Of a stretch of 64,000 bases of DNA, positions 1 to 9,673 are shown piece by piece (the first letter of the stretch is position 1; each line of letters opens with the position of its first letter). This DNA is from Branchiostoma floridae. Its lineage: Eukaryota; Chordata; Leptocardii; Amphioxiformes; Branchiostomatidae. Position numbers and translations under genes: made by a program. The stretch lies in contig NC_049995.1 in assembly GCF_000003815.2 (NCBI RefSeq), positions 16,304,187 through 16,368,186 of the forward strand. Reading direction: 5' to 3'. A model generated the notes under the pieces. It did not search any database. It was not told the DNA's origin and saw only the letters and a list, made by a program, of their open reading frames with translations.

Positions 1-2
1 CG

Positions 3-1505
3 GACGAGGAATACTTCAAGCAACAGCGGGGCAGCTCTCACGTTGAGGAGAAGTTACAAAGTCTCCGTCGGGAAAGCAAAGTTTCCGACCTCGTGCGAGC
101 GGCCTGGTCGGACAGCATCTCCGAGGACACGGACGAGACGCAGGTGAGACAGTCGAGATCACTCAACTTGAAGAGGTCTTCGGGCCGCAGCAGGGAGAAC
201 GCCAGCACTCGGGCTAGAAGCGAACCCCCTGTCCAGTCTTCCCGCCATCGCACACGGAGTAGCAGCAGCGAGGCTACGGCAACACGGGACAAGGCGAAGC
301 CTGACATTCGTGATCTCAGAAAGTCTCGGGGTTTAGTCAAGGAAGTAGACAAAGCGCTGGACGAGTTGTTGAATCCAGATATCAGCCATGGGAAACAACC
401 CAGAAGCAAGCGCTACCAGGATCGCGGCTCCGTTTCAAGTTCGTCACAGTCAGACAGCACGGAGTCGGATTTCGTGAGAGAACCGGCCAGGAGGCGCCAG
501 CGACGCAGGGGGTCGCGTGGCAAGAGTGGCAAGATGACAGGGAAACACGTCTCTTCAAAGCGGCCCGTGTCACGCCGACGCTCTGATAGCTATGATTCGG
601 ACACTTCTTCTGGCATGGCTGATGATTCCCGCTCACGTTCTACCAAGCGCCGCCGACGCCGGGCAGGTAAGAGTGGCAAGATGAAAGGGAAACATGTCTC
701 TTCAAAGCGGTCCGTGTCACGCCGGCGCTGTGATAGCTATGATTCGGACACTTCTTCTGGCATGTCTGATGATTCCCGCTCACGGTCTACCAAGCGCCGC
801 CGACGCCGGGCAGGTAAGAGCGGTCGAAAACGTACTATTAATGATTCGGGTACTCGTCGTGTAAAAGTTGATTGGCCACAGCACAGAGTACACTTCCCAG
901 GACATGGGAAGGAAGGGGGCGTGACTTATGATCAGTTGTCCTTGCCCATGTTTGTACACGGTTTTCTGAAGAATGTTCTGTATTCGGAGCGGGTTTCGGT
1001 TGACGCGGAGCATAAGTTGGTTCATCTAGCAGATCTTATGTTCGATGCTGTGTACTATAACTGGGAGTTAGTTCGGGAAGTCCACGCATCTTTACTGTAC
1101 GGGATAGAGTATGGTTCGCTCACGTGGGGTAGCCGCGGCACCTTTGATGCCGTCAGAGAGAGACACTACCGGACACAAGCTGGCGTCGCTCGTGGCAACC
1201 CGTCGTCATCGAAGGCGGGTCCTGTCAGGGAAGCTCGCGCGGCGGGAAGCAGGCCGCGGTATTGTGGCGGGTTTCAGTACGGCAGCTGTTCCCTACAATC
1301 CGGCCATTGGAGTTCACGGTGGAACGCCCCAATGCTACACGTCTGCAGTGCGTGCTTGATAGTACGGGGCATACAGGAACCACATTCGAGTCAAGATTGC
1401 CAGTACAAACCCCGGCCATTTCTCGGCTCGACAGGGGACACCGCCCACCTCTCCCAGAGACCGGGTCCCTCACGCGGACGTTCACAGAGTGATCAAGTTA
1501 CATGA
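3..1505 (+). CDS. Gag-like protein of Ngaro element (5' partial)
   Basis: The frame is open from the window edge, so the true start is upstream; no ATG precedes the conserved part. The N-terminal half is Ser/Arg/Lys-rich with a 147-bp (49-codon) tandem duplication (copies begin near 522 and 669). The middle (about 900-1130) has the helical segment with [14 protein letters not shown] and [14 protein letters not shown] typical of DIRS/Ngaro Gag. A Cys/His cluster follows at about 1257-1400 ([16 protein letters not shown], then H and C), like the zinc-binding region before RT in these elements. It overlaps the next frame by 143 nt. Its role is presumed RNA binding and particle formation. Confidence 0.75.
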   Translation, partial: DEEYFKQQRGSSHVEEKLQSLRRESKVSDLVRAAWSDSISEDTDETQVRQSRSLNLKRSSGRSRENASTRARSEPPVQSSRHRTRSSSSEATATRDKAKPDIRDLRKSRGLVKEVDKALDELLNPDISHGKQPRSKRYQDRGSVSSSSQSDSTESDFVREPARRRQRRRGSRGKSGKMTGKHVSSKRPVSRRRSDSYDSDTSSGMADDSRSRSTKRRRRRAGKSGKMKGKHVSSKRSVSRRRCDSYDSDTSSGMSDDSRSRSTKRRRRRAGKSGRKRTINDSGTRRVKVDWPQHRVHFPGHGKEGGVTYDQLSLPMFVHGFLKNVLYSERVSVDAEHKLVHLADLMFDAVYYNWELVREVHASLLYGIEYGSLTWGSRGTFDAVRERHYRTQAGVARGNPSSSKAGPVREARAAGSRPRYCGGFQYGSCSLQSGHWSSRWNAPMLHVCSACLIVRGIQEPHSSQDCQYKPRPFLGSTGDTAHLSQRPGPSRGRSQSDQVT

Positions 1506-3165
1506 AGAGGTTGCCACACTCGGTAATCTTCCCAATTTTATCGGCGCACGTAGACCAGTGAATTCAAACCTGAATATACATACTTGGAGAACGTTACTCG
1601 AGAATTATGAACACAGACATATAGTAGATTATTTAGAATTCGGTTGGCCTATCAATATTCAATCAGAATCGTATATTCCACCGTCAGTTTTGCACCCGAG
1701 GAATCACAAATCTGCTACTTTGTATGCTTCACATGTGGATCAGTTTATTTCGGAAGAGTGTCAACATGATGCCATAGCGGGGCCGTTTGCAACAAACCCG
1801 TTTCCTTTCCCTGTGGCCACACTACCTCTACAAACAGTGGAGAAACGCAATAGTGATAAGAGAAGAGTTGTAGTGGACTGTAGCTTTCCATATGGACATT
1901 CGTTAAATGAAGCAGTACCCAAGGATACATATTTAGGGGACACAGTCCAACTGACATACCCATCGGTTGATACCATGACTCAGATGATTTTGAATAAGGG
2001 AGCTGGATGTTTGATTTATAAGACTGATCTGAGCCGAGCATATAGACAATTGCCTGTTGATCCTAAGGATTACAAATATCTGTGTTATCGTTGGAGAGGT
2101 GCCTTCTATGTGGACACTAGACTTGTATTTGGGCTCCGATCATCGGCCTATGTTTGTCAGACAACAACATCAGCAGTGACTTTTATACAGAAGGAGAAAG
2201 GCTATGACGTGTGTAATTACTTAGACGATTTTGGAGGAGCTGAGGTTCCAGAAGTAGCTGATACAGCTTTTGCCGATTTACAGTCAACTCTAGCAAGTCT
2301 CGGCCTGGACGAGTCAGAACAGAAAGCTGTACCTCCAACCACGTGCATGACGTTCCTTGGAATCGAGTTTGATACAGTTTCTATGACCAGGCGTGTACCG
2401 CAGTTTCGGTTGGAAGAGATCAGGCTTCTGATTAATTCGTGGTTAAACAAGAAGAAAGCAACCAGACGTGAACTCCAGTCTCTCATCGGGAAGCTCGTTT
2501 TTGTTTCCTCCTGTGTGCCACCAGGACGGCTGTTTATATCTCGAATGTTAGAGGCTTTGCGTTCATTACGGCGGAATCACCACAGACTGCGGTTGTCACG
2601 GGACTTCCGACTGGACCTTCTGTGGTGGCACAGATTCATGGACACATACAACGGTGTATCTATGATGGTTACCGATATTTATAGCTACCCGGACGAGTTG
2701 GTTATGACTGATGCCTGTGCCACGGGGTGCGGTGCATTTTGTGACGGGCAGTTCTTCCACAGTGTGTTCCCAGACCACGTGTTGGAGAAGTTTGGATCAA
2801 AGATACACGTACTCGAGATGTTGACTATCGTCCTTGCAGTCAGGAAATGGGGGCCACGTTGGTTCGGACAGCGTATCTCTTTATACTGTGATAATATGGC
2901 CTGTGTCTATGTGTTGAACTCCGGACGTGCTCGTGATCGAGATCTGTTACACTGTGCTAGGGAGCTGTGGCTGTTGGCAGCCAAATTCGAGTTCCAGGTT
3001 AAAGCTTCGCATATTCAAGGCAGTCACAACCGAATTGCAGATCACCTTTCCCGGTGGCATCTCTCGGCGTATCATGCTCAGCAGTTTACCCGTCTCACAC
3101 AGCATCGGTTGACAGTTGAGATTCCGGTATTCCAGGAGGACTTCATCTTGGATTGCCCTTATTAG
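1363..3165 (+). CDS. Reverse transcriptase-RNase H of Ngaro element
   Basis: The frame opens after a stop at 1360-1362 and has no ATG before the RT domain; the first alternative start codon is GTG at 1489 (residue numbers below count from it). RT motifs: [10 protein letters not shown] with catalytic D180, and YLDD at residues 244-247. RNase H: D408 in MTDACATG, E443 in HVLEML, D468 in YCDN and D518 in RIADHLSR. Length and order fit DIRS-group Pol without a methyltransferase. The protein is in the +1 frame relative to Gag, so it is probably made by frameshift, fusion or splicing. Protein priming and circular-intermediate replication are known for the group, not shown here. Confidence 0.9.
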   Translation, partial: YGAYRNHIRVKIASTNPGHFSARQGTPPTSPRDRVPHADVHRVIKLHEEVATLGNLPNFIGARRPVNSNLNIHTWRTLLENYEHRHIVDYLEFGWPINIQSESYIPPSVLHPRNHKSATLYASHVDQFISEECQHDAIAGPFATNPFPFPVATLPLQTVEKRNSDKRRVVVDCSFPYGHSLNEAVPKDTYLGDTVQLTYPSVDTMTQMILNKGAGCLIYKTDLSRAYRQLPVDPKDYKYLCYRWRGAFYVDTRLVFGLRSSAYVCQTTTSAVTFIQKEKGYDVCNYLDDFGGAEVPEVADTAFADLQSTLASLGLDESEQKAVPPTTCMTFLGIEFDTVSMTRRVPQFRLEEIRLLINSWLNKKKATRRELQSLIGKLVFVSSCVPPGRLFISRMLEALRSLRRNHHRLRLSRDFRLDLLWWHRFMDTYNGVSMMVTDIYSYPDELVMTDACATGCGAFCDGQFFHSVFPDHVLEKFGSKIHVLEMLTIVLAVRKWGPRWFGQRISLYCDNMACVYVLNSGRARDRDLLHCARELWLLAAKFEFQVKASHIQGSHNRIADHLSRWHLSAYHAQQFTRLTQHRLTVEIPVFQEDFILDCPY

Positions 3166-3173
3166 TAGAGTAG

Positions 3174-4196
3174 GTTTTAACGTTTGTTTGTTCTGTTGTG
3201 TTTATTTCAGCCCGAATTGATCTTGGACTACTACGTGATCAGGTACGACAGACTAAGAGAGCAGCGTTTGCTGATGGGACATGGGAGAACTTGAGGACAC
3301 ATTTACGGACTTACCTGCTCTTCTGCACATTCTACGACATAGTCCCGTTTCCGGCAAAAGTGGATACCCTTGAAACTTATGCTGAATTCCTGAGTCGTTC
3401 ATTTCGTGCCCCAGCGTCAATAGCAAACTATGTTAGTGGTATTAAGACTTTCCATATCCTGTTTGGACTGGATACGGCGGCGTTCTCTTCTATGGACTTA
3501 GCTCTACTACTACGAGGACTTAAGAAACAGATGAGACATACGCCTCGTCAGAAGCTGCCTTTCACACCAGACGTCTTACTCAGGATTCATGAACACTTAG
3601 ATACTTCAGACTCGTTTCAGGCTACTATGTGGACTGTGATACTGTTAAGTTTCTTTACATTTCAGCGAAAATCTAACTTTGTGTCTAAACATGGTTTCGA
3701 CCCTACTAAGCAGTTCACTATTCATGATTTTGTTGTATACAAGGGAATTTTGTTGATCAGGATCAGGTGGTCCAAGACTTTACAATGTGCGGAGAGAGTA
3801 TTGTATGTTCCGGTGATGGAGATCAAGAATTCTCCCCTCTGTCCAGTATCAGCGTTCTGTAACATGGTTAGGTTAAACCGCAACAAGAATACGAGTGCGG
3901 CCTTTGTTAGACCACATAGGGGTAGATTTGTACCATTGAATCAGAATATCTTTGACAAGGCCTTCAAGCAGATACTAGGTAGAGCGGGCCTAAGTCCTGC
4001 TAGGTACTCTCTCCATAGTGGGCGTAGAGGAGGCGCCACATTTGCATTCCGTGCAGGAGTTCCCATAGATCTAATCCGCCTCCAGGGTGATTGGCGTTCT
4101 GATGCTTACCTACTGTATTTGAAGGTTCCCTTGGCTACAAGATTACGTTTGTGTTATAGAATGGTTAAGCATATCCAGTGGAAGACGCCTCGGTAG
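3174..4196 (+). CDS. Tyrosine recombinase (integrase) of Ngaro element
   Basis: A ~330-aa tyrosine recombinase. Numbering from the GTG at 3198: N-terminal SAM-like domain about residues 8-105, first catalytic Arg at R157 (FTFQRKSN), box II H273-x-x-R276 (HSGRRGG), and the tyrosine at Y304 or Y307 (DAYLLYL). No ATG lies between the preceding in-frame stop (3171) and the core-binding domain, but a good 3' splice site, TTTATTTCAG, ends at 3210 just before the conserved part. Translation from a spliced RNA is therefore likely. The enzyme integrates the circular DNA copy without target duplication in this family. Confidence 0.88.
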   Translation, partial: VLTFVCSVVFISARIDLGLLRDQVRQTKRAAFADGTWENLRTHLRTYLLFCTFYDIVPFPAKVDTLETYAEFLSRSFRAPASIANYVSGIKTFHILFGLDTAAFSSMDLALLLRGLKKQMRHTPRQKLPFTPDVLLRIHEHLDTSDSFQATMWTVILLSFFTFQRKSNFVSKHGFDPTKQFTIHDFVVYKGILLIRIRWSKTLQCAERVLYVPVMEIKNSPLCPVSAFCNMVRLNRNKNTSAAFVRPHRGRFVPLNQNIFDKAFKQILGRAGLSPARYSLHSGRRGGATFAFRAGVPIDLIRLQGDWRSDAYLLYLKVPLATRLRLCYRMVKHIQWKTPR

Positions 4197-4357
4197 CGTT
4201 GAAGGCATTGCAGTGTTCGTAGAGTAGCAATTTCGAGATTACAGTTTGTTAATTTGTTCATGGGTAATGGGGTCGTGGTGTCTCTCGTCACCTTCATGTT
4301 TAATTGTAATTCTGATATTTTTTGTTTTTCTTTTAGCGGTTTGGCCTTTTGTTTTTG

Positions 4358-4444
4358 GTGTTTTCCCCGAAAAAGTTTTTTCCTGATTAAACTTTTTCCT
4401 TTTTTCTGCCAAACCGTGTCTTTGTTTGAGTTTGTCCGATAATT
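4358..4444 (+). repeat. Split direct repeat B1 of Ngaro element
   Basis: An 87-bp block starting GTGTTTTCCCCGAAAAAG and ending TCCGATAATT. It recurs without visible change at 4689-4775, which indicates a recent or still mobile element. Confidence 0.9.
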
Positions 4445-4688
4445 TGAGAAAAATTTCTTTTGGTAATTTTTATTAATTGATCGCAAACGGTATTTGTCTT
4501 GGTGCGGCCCGTTTGCCCTTTGACACGGAACACGTGAGAGTGACGTCACTCGAAGTTTGCTGGGCAGGCGGGTCGGACGTTTCTTTCTGCTCTCCTTTTT
4601 CACCCTCCACCACCCCTTTTCTCCGCCAAATGTTATTGAAGGTTAAGTATGTTATTATAGTTGTTGAAGTAGTATTACTATTAGTGCT

Positions 4689-4775
4689 GTGTTTTCCCCG
4701 AAAAAGTTTTTTCCTGATTAAACTTTTTCCTTTTTTCTGCCAAACCGTGTCTTTGTTTGAGTTTGTCCGATAATT
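4689..4775 (+). repeat. Split direct repeat B2; right end of Ngaro element
   Basis: Second copy of the 87-bp block. The homology stops at 4775, which marks the right terminus. The 244 bp between the two copies should contain A2, matching a left-end A1 outside the window. Confidence 0.88.
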
Positions 4776-4930
4776 GAATGTGTAAAACTTCATCAATGCA
4801 GTCTCTTTCCGTTTTGATCATCAAAGTCAACTTTCAAACTGATAGTAGCTGTAGAACACCTGTAATGAACAAGTAAAACTCATTGAGCAAGACGACAGAC
4901 AATTATGCTCATGGTTTGAGTTATTGGCAT

Positions 4931-5401
4931 TTAGGCCATGTTGATTTGATTATATGGATGACATCCTCCGGGAACTCCAAAACTGATGCGAGCGAGCGAA
5001 TAAAAAAAAGTTTGGCCAAAAAAAAGTTGCCTTCAGTATGAAATCAAACTGGCCAGGAGGGTTGAACATAGGACTAAACACACATAGTATGGTATGCCAT
5101 GATCCTCTGGACCTGAATTTTCTGTACTGGTACCTCCTCTAACCAACAATAGTTGTTTTTTTTTTCTTTTCGTCCTTTCACATCTTATTCTTTGACTTTA
5201 GATTCATTTGGCATTCTATATATGGCATTAGTTATCTGTTTTCTGATACTTTTTTTTCAATCTACGGAATATTTGTGCTCATTTTACAGCTGCTTTGCAC
5301 AATTTTTTGTGTGGTCGAAACTTTTTTTTTTTTTTTTTGGAAATGGCCGAAATTGGTGCGAGCGCGGATGTCATCCATATAATCAAATCAACATGGCCTT
5401 A
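4931..5401. mobile_element. Short terminal-inverted-repeat element (MITE-like)
   Basis: About 33 bp at 4933-4967 (GGCCATGTTGATTTGATTAT then GGATGACATCC) is repeated in inverse at 5366-5398. The interior is AT-rich with poly-T and has no coding potential. The end motif resembles that of the larger element at 57159-58380, so both may use the same transposase. The rest of 4776-5569 shows nothing recognisable. Confidence 0.6.
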
Positions 5402-5569
5402 CATAAAATAAGGGTGCAAATATAGCCTGTAACCCGACCGTTATTGACTGATATATACAAAATTCTACCACTAATCTATCACTGATAAAATCTGATAATA
5501 GATAGTGCGAAGTAACGTTGTGTTTTTATTTATTTGTTTATTTTTTATTGTTGTTTGTTTCCTACGCAG

Positions 5570-6071
5570 TGTACAATAACCTGGAAGGACGGGAAGCTCC
5601 ACACCTCTATAGAGGGACCCCGAGGTCACATGTGGTCAGAACGAGAGATGCGGGAGGACGGCAGGTGTTATCTCGTGAGTTGATTCATGCCTTTATTTTG
5701 AATGAATGAATGAATGAATGAATGAATGAATGAATGGTTTATTGCACTTCAATAAAAAGAAACATTTTGCAGCCAGTTGGTTGAATTGCACGTTGTTTTA
5801 CATGTTGTCAAGGTGACATCAAATGGAACTGGACCGAGTTCAGTGGTTTTTCGAGCGCCTTAGTGCCTCAGCTTACACCTTGTGAATTTAGACACCTCAA
5901 AGAAGAAAAAACACATTCAGAAGTGAAACAAATATTACAAAAGCTTTGAATATTTCCAGGCGGTAGGAGACTCCGTTGTTGTTATCAATGTGTTGGAACC
6001 GTTTATTTCTACAGACGATGTCGGCACCGAACGGGACGACTGCAGTCAGGATCTTTGCCAGGGACGAGTAG
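5570..6071 (+). CDS. Intracellular lipid-binding protein gene, last two exons only
   Basis: Exon 3 is 5570-5674 (105 nt, 35 codons) between a good acceptor (TTCCTACGCAG) and donor GTGAGT. It reads WKDGKLHTSIEGPRGHM, then EREMREDGRCYL, matching exon 3 of the three complete genes downstream in length, phase and residues. Exon 4 is 6015-6071 and ends GTTAVRIFARDE-stop, the counterpart of GTTCTRIFARE. The protein is the most diverged of the cluster (Cys at exon 3 start, Ala for the Cys before TR). Exons 1-2 are not found between the Ngaro element and 5570; they may lie left of the window, with the retrotransposon inside intron 2, or be lost. Functional status is uncertain. Confidence 0.75.
5699..5738. 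repeat. (GAAT)n microsatellite
   Basis: About nine GAAT units at the left edge of the first 511-bp direct repeat. The simple repeat is the apparent target of the LINE insertion. Confidence 0.9.
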
Positions 6072-6237
6072 CCATGGTAACCGTAACCATGGCAACCAGA
6101 CGACGCTACCATGTCTGATTACAATTTAAGAATCAATCAGTATGTTTTTACTGTTCAGAATTGTGAAGTTTAAGGTTAGATATAAAGTGTTATTAATTAC
6201 AACAAATTATCTTAAAGATACAAGTTAGCCCATCTTT
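5727..6237 (+). repeat. 511-bp direct repeat, copy 1 (carries terminal exon)
   Basis: Runs from GAATGAATGGTTTATTGC to GTTAGCCCATCTTT and recurs at 7304-7814 with roughly ten substitutions and one or two indels. It contains intron sequence, the terminal lipid-binding-protein exon and its 3' UTR. Confidence 0.92.
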
Positions 6238-7303
6238 GGGAGGGAAAGCACTGCATCCGAAACCAACTGCCACAGGTTCTACAGAGTCCACCAGACAAAC
6301 AACAAACCCCACAAGCTATGGACACTAGCAAGACAACAGCCAGAGTATCAGAGAGACCTTAAGAACCTCATACTCCTCAGTACCATCCCAACCAGACACA
6401 CCGTAAAAGCATGTCCAACCTGCCACAACGCTACAGAAGACTTGGTCGGTCATCTATTCACCAGATGTTTCACTTTTGACCACTTACGACAAACCCTGGC
6501 AGAAGAAATAGCAAACACCCTGGGAGTAAGAGTCATGGCAAAAGTGCACGAGCAACCAGATGAGAGGTTCACAGAGGTCATGCTGGGTGCCGAGATAGTA
6601 GAAGAAGCTGTAGAACCAGCTGTGTGGAGCGCCTTCATCACAACAACGGCCAGATTGCTCCGCCCTCTAGCAGCCATGGCATTAAAGCACGCCACCTGGA
6701 AAGAGAGGCAAAACTGCAGCACGGGGAAGGAGAATAGAACACACGAGAGCTGAGGACGTACAGACGAGAGAAGAAGAAAGAGCTGAAAAGAGCTAGACTT
6801 AAACTACCCCCAACAAAGGCTACAACACAGCCTCGACAGAAGCTAGACTGTGAGTTAAACATACGAGCTGTGGAGAACTGAACTGTGTAGAGTCACAAGG
6901 AGTTGTAGAGAATGATACAGAAAGGGTCACTGAACCTTGAAAGTGGAACTCTAAAGAACTTTAGAGAACTCTTGAGAGTTATGTGTACAATGCACAGAAA
7001 TAGAGACGAGAAGAGACAGTTATTATGGTATGATAGATCTGATCGAGTGATTTTTTTAATGTCCCAATGGTCAGCAGTAGACTAGACGTTTGGGGCATGG
7101 GATACCCCTGGCAGGTTCGTTCACCTGCCCTCCGAGAGATTGTAAATATGAGTACGAAATTACGACAGTATAAGGATATAATTTATTTTATTTTAACAGG
7201 ATTGCTATGTACCACATGTTTAATGTCACGGCTTCCCCTTTGTAAATACTTCAGCTATGCAATGCTCTCCCAAGGGAGGAATAAAGTACAAGAAAGAAAG
7301 AAA
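6238..7303 (+). mobile_element. 5'-truncated non-LTR retrotransposon (LINE) 3' end
   Basis: The first ~480 nt translate as the C-terminal part of a LINE reverse-transcriptase protein: a frame through HRFYRVHQTNNKPHKLW, then CPTCHNATEDLVGHLFTRC with the Cys-x2-Cys...His...Cys knuckle seen after RT in such proteins, ending near 6753. A ~550-nt 3' UTR follows, with AATAAA (7280-7285) and a short GAAA-repeat tail. It is flanked exactly by the two 511-bp direct repeats, as expected for target-primed insertion with a very long target-site duplication. Confidence 0.72.
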
Positions 7304-7814
7304 GAATGAATGGTTTATTGCACTTCAATAAAAAAAAACATTTTGCAGCCAGTTGGTTGAATTGCACGTTGTTTTACATGTTGTCAAGGTGACATAAAAT
7401 GGAACTGGACCGAGTTCAGTGGTTTTTCGAGCGCATTAGTGCCTTAGCTTACACCTTGTGAATTTAGACACCTCAAAGAAAGAAAAAACACATTCAGAAG
7501 TGAAACAAAAATTACAAAAGCTTTGAATATTTCAAGGCGGTAGGAGACTCCGTTGTTGTTATTAATGTGTTGGAACCGTTTATTTCTGCAGACGATGTCG
7601 GCACCGAACGGGACGACTGCAGTCAGGATCTTTGCCAGGGACGAGTAGCCATGGTAACCGTAACCATGGCAACCAGACGACGCTACCATGTCTGATTACA
7701 ATTTAAGAATCAATCAGTATGTTTTTACTGTTCAGAATTGTGAAGTTTAAGGTTAGATATAAAGTGTTATTAATTACAACAAATTATCTTAAAGATACAA
7801 GTTAGCCCATCTTT
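7304..7814 (+). repeat. 511-bp direct repeat, copy 2
   Basis: Right-hand copy of the repeat at 5727-6237. Homology begins in the GAATGAATGG junction directly after the LINE tail and ends at CCCATCTTT. Confidence 0.92.
7592..7648 (+). pseudogene. Orphan duplicate of lipid-binding-protein terminal exon
   Basis: A copy of exon 6015-6071 with intact acceptor (TTTCTGCAG), reading frame and TAG stop, carried in the second direct repeat. No matching exon 3 lies upstream within the LINE. It could serve only as an alternative last exon of the upstream gene if the LINE were spliced over; more likely it is inert. Confidence 0.7.
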
Positions 7815-8120
7815 AGTTAAAGATACACAGGTAGTTGTTAGTTGTATTTGTGTTCTGTAATATTCTGATGTTTTGTTGATTCTGATGTTTTGTTGTTGTT
7901 GATTGCATTACTTTTATGAAAATTGATTATTTCTTTTACCAATAAATGTTACGGAAAAATATCATTCTTTTTTTTAATAAAAGCTGCATTTGAGAAATAA
8001 ATTATCATCAGCATCAAAATGTATCAAAGATGAAAGAGAAAATGTAACTAATTATGCTCTGTAAAATAAAACACTTCTCAACATGTTTGTGAGTCTGTCT
8101 AAGTGTGCACACACCTATAT
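7815..8120. other. AT-rich intergenic stretch
   Basis: No gene, no clear repeat. AT-rich sequence with AATAAA motifs (near 7941) downstream of the duplicated terminal exon. Confidence 0.5.
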
Positions 8121-8320
8121 TTTGGCGTAGAGTAGCGGTAGGGTGTTTGGCTCAAAGCCCAAGGTCCTGGGTTGGAGTCCCTAGTATGCCCCGACGTTGT
8201 GCGCTTTCAGGTTTGAGTGGATCAATTAAATCAGTCCGGATATGCATCCTGTGTCCTTTAGTACAAACCTAAATGTGTTACGCCATGAGGCGGTTTGCAA
8301 TACAGTCCACGTAATCCGTA
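8121..8320 (+). mobile_element. tRNA-derived SINE
   Basis: The head has a pol III A-box-like TAGCGGTAGGG and a B-box-like GGGTTGGAGTCCC about 35 nt later. The body contains GACGTTGTGC and a tail of the form AGTGGATCAATTAA...GGATATGCA...TGTACAAACC...TTTGCAATAC that recurs at 27815-27950. The shared tail supports a dispersed SINE family. Confidence 0.65.
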
Positions 8321-8322
8321 GA

Positions 8323-8421
8323 CCTGAGTCAGCTTACAGATGTGCCCTTTGTGGCAAAGACTGTCATTCTCGTATAGGACTGTTTAGCCACAGTCGACGC
8401 TGTAGGGCTGATATCAATTAG
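8323..8421 (+). mobile_element. Retroelement zinc-finger remnant
   Basis: A 32-codon open stretch reads YRCALCGKDCHSRIGLFSH then SRRC before a TAG stop. The C-x2-C...SRIGLFSH...C arrangement is a finger I associate with the C-terminal ends of some metazoan retroelement proteins. No other part of the element is recognisable. Confidence 0.45.
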
Positions 8422-8944
8422 GATTTTACCATGGCCAATATTGACCGAAGGAGGCCATATATAATCCGTAAGGTTGAAGTCTGGATGTGACAGATTCTTT
8501 GAAAGCGAACAAGGAAAGGCGTAAAACTATACATGTGTACGTGTCCCTGTAGTTCAACATGGTAGCAGCCTCACAGTTGAGCTTTTGGTGCCAAGTAGTT
8601 GGTAACAGGGAGAACAGTTACCGTATTTTTGAAGCGACGTAAAGGGCCGGGGGGGGGGGGGTCAGTCCCGTGTTCGAGGAGGTGTCTAGAACGAGGACGT
8701 GACTCGAGCAAGGAGAAGGGCTTGCTAGCAACCCCTCCATGTACGTACAAAAGTGCCCTGCTATTGAAACAGTACTAGCAAGGAAACCTGTTGCACTACG
8801 AAACGAACGTAATGCCAGATTTGACAGAGAAAGTCAGAACAGCATTACATTTCAAAAGAAAACGTGAAGGTAAAGTTGCATACCCTTCCCCCACGAGCTA
8901 GCGCTCCAGTAATGTTCATGCGAAGCTTTTGACCGTGCGGTCAT
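8422..8944. other. Upstream flank of the first complete lipid-binding gene
   Basis: No gene visible. Contains a poly-G run (about 8649-8661) and unique sequence leading into the promoter at 9130. Confidence 0.5.
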
Positions 8945-8957
8945 CGGTCAAAGGACG
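8945..8957 (+). promoter_or_regulatory. DR1-like nuclear-receptor element
   Basis: CGGTCA-A-AGGACG, two imperfect AGGTCA half-sites in direct repeat with one spacer (PPAR/RXR or HNF4 type), about 185 bp upstream of the TATA box. Another half-site, AAGGTCA, lies at 8965-8971. Vertebrate FABP genes are known PPAR targets; binding here is inference. Confidence 0.35.
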
Positions 8958-9129
8958 AAACCTTAAGGTCATGTTCGTACGTTCACTCATATTTCACCTG
9001 ACGACACCCTTTTAATTCATGATTGTTTGTCGCGATGAGTCAGAGGTTCAACACACTTTATAATGTACTTCGGTAATAACTAATTATAGTATTTGTCAGG
9101 CTTGTTTGATTTCTAAAAGAGGAGTAACG

Positions 9130-9137
9130 TATAAATA
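9130..9137 (+). promoter_or_regulatory. TATA box of lipid-binding gene 1
   Basis: TATAAATA followed by CAGG, matching the second gene's TATAAATACAGG at 15456. Transcription start would be near 9160, giving a noncoding first exon to about 9230. An AP-1-like TGAGTCA lies upstream at about 9036-9042. Confidence 0.7.
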
Positions 9138-9159
9138 CAGGGCCACCCTCTACCTACGG

Positions 9160-9230
9160 TACTTCTGAAGCAGATCCCAGCTGACTACAGTTACTCGGGC
9201 TATACCGGAACTACACGTTGTCAAGTAAAG
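9160..9230 (+). other. Noncoding first exon of lipid-binding gene 1
   Basis: Inferred 5' UTR exon, from ~30 bp after the TATA box to a donor AAAG|GTGAGG at 9231. The sequence (AAGCAGA...CTACTCGGGC...GGAACTACAC) parallels the first exon of gene 2, so the pair supports both exons. Confidence 0.6.
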
Positions 9231-9285
9231 GTGAGGCATGCAGTGTTTTATGTCATTTTTATAGGACAGCAAACATGATCAGTTC

Positions 9286-9404
9286 GTGTGTGTGTGTGTG
9301 TGTGTGTGTGTGTTAGTACGTGTGTGTGTGTCTGTGTGTGTGTGCCTATGTGTGTGTTTGTGTGTGTGTCTGTGTGTATGTATGTGTGCGTGCGTGTGTG
9401 TGTG
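9286..9404. repeat. (GT)n microsatellite in intron 1
   Basis: Interrupted GT repeat after GATCAGTTCGTGTG. The same lead-in and repeat occur in intron 1 of gene 2 (15601-15680), evidence of gene duplication including intron 1. Confidence 0.9.
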
Positions 9405-9673
9405 AAAACAGAGAGCGAGCAACCTTGATTTGTAAATTGAATCTCCGCATTTCATTTAGGCCACGGTCGCAAGTACACCTTTGCCCGTCAGTGATGTAAC
9501 CTCAGCCTGGCCACAAATTTGTCCCGGTGGACTGACGGATACCGGGGCACGCCTTTTCTAAAAATTCACTGCTCTTTCAAAAGCGCTTTAACAACATGTA
9601 ATTACAGTTGAAGCCATTGAATATAACTCTTCTTAAACTTTTCCTTCTTTTCCGTTTCAGTACAACAACCAAG

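Larger units (their letters stand above)
1..4775 (+). mobile_element. Ngaro/DIRS-order tyrosine-recombinase retrotransposon, left end cut by window
   Basis: Three consecutive open frames encode a Gag-like protein, a reverse transcriptase with RNase H, and a tyrosine recombinase. Downstream an 87-bp block occurs twice (4358-4444 and 4689-4775) around a ~244-bp unique segment. That is the B1-A2-B2 end of the split direct repeats of Ngaro/PAT-type DIRS-order elements; the matching A1 repeat must lie left of the window. No methyltransferase domain follows RNase H, which favours Ngaro over DIRS1/PAT. RT, RNase H and YR catalytic residues are all present and no in-frame stops interrupt the domains, so the copy looks young. 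It sits just upstream of the last two exons of a lipid-binding protein gene. Confidence 0.88.

Noticed and set aside
4154-4796. Minus-strand Lys-rich frames of 149 and 107 codons
   Set aside because: Antisense to the split direct repeats of the Ngaro element; low-complexity translation of T-rich DNA.
5897-7689. Two minus-strand frames of 71-81 codons (MVASSGCHGYGYHGYS)
   Set aside because: Antisense of the duplicated terminal lipid-binding exon and its palindromic 3' UTR; the plus-strand exon explains the sequence.
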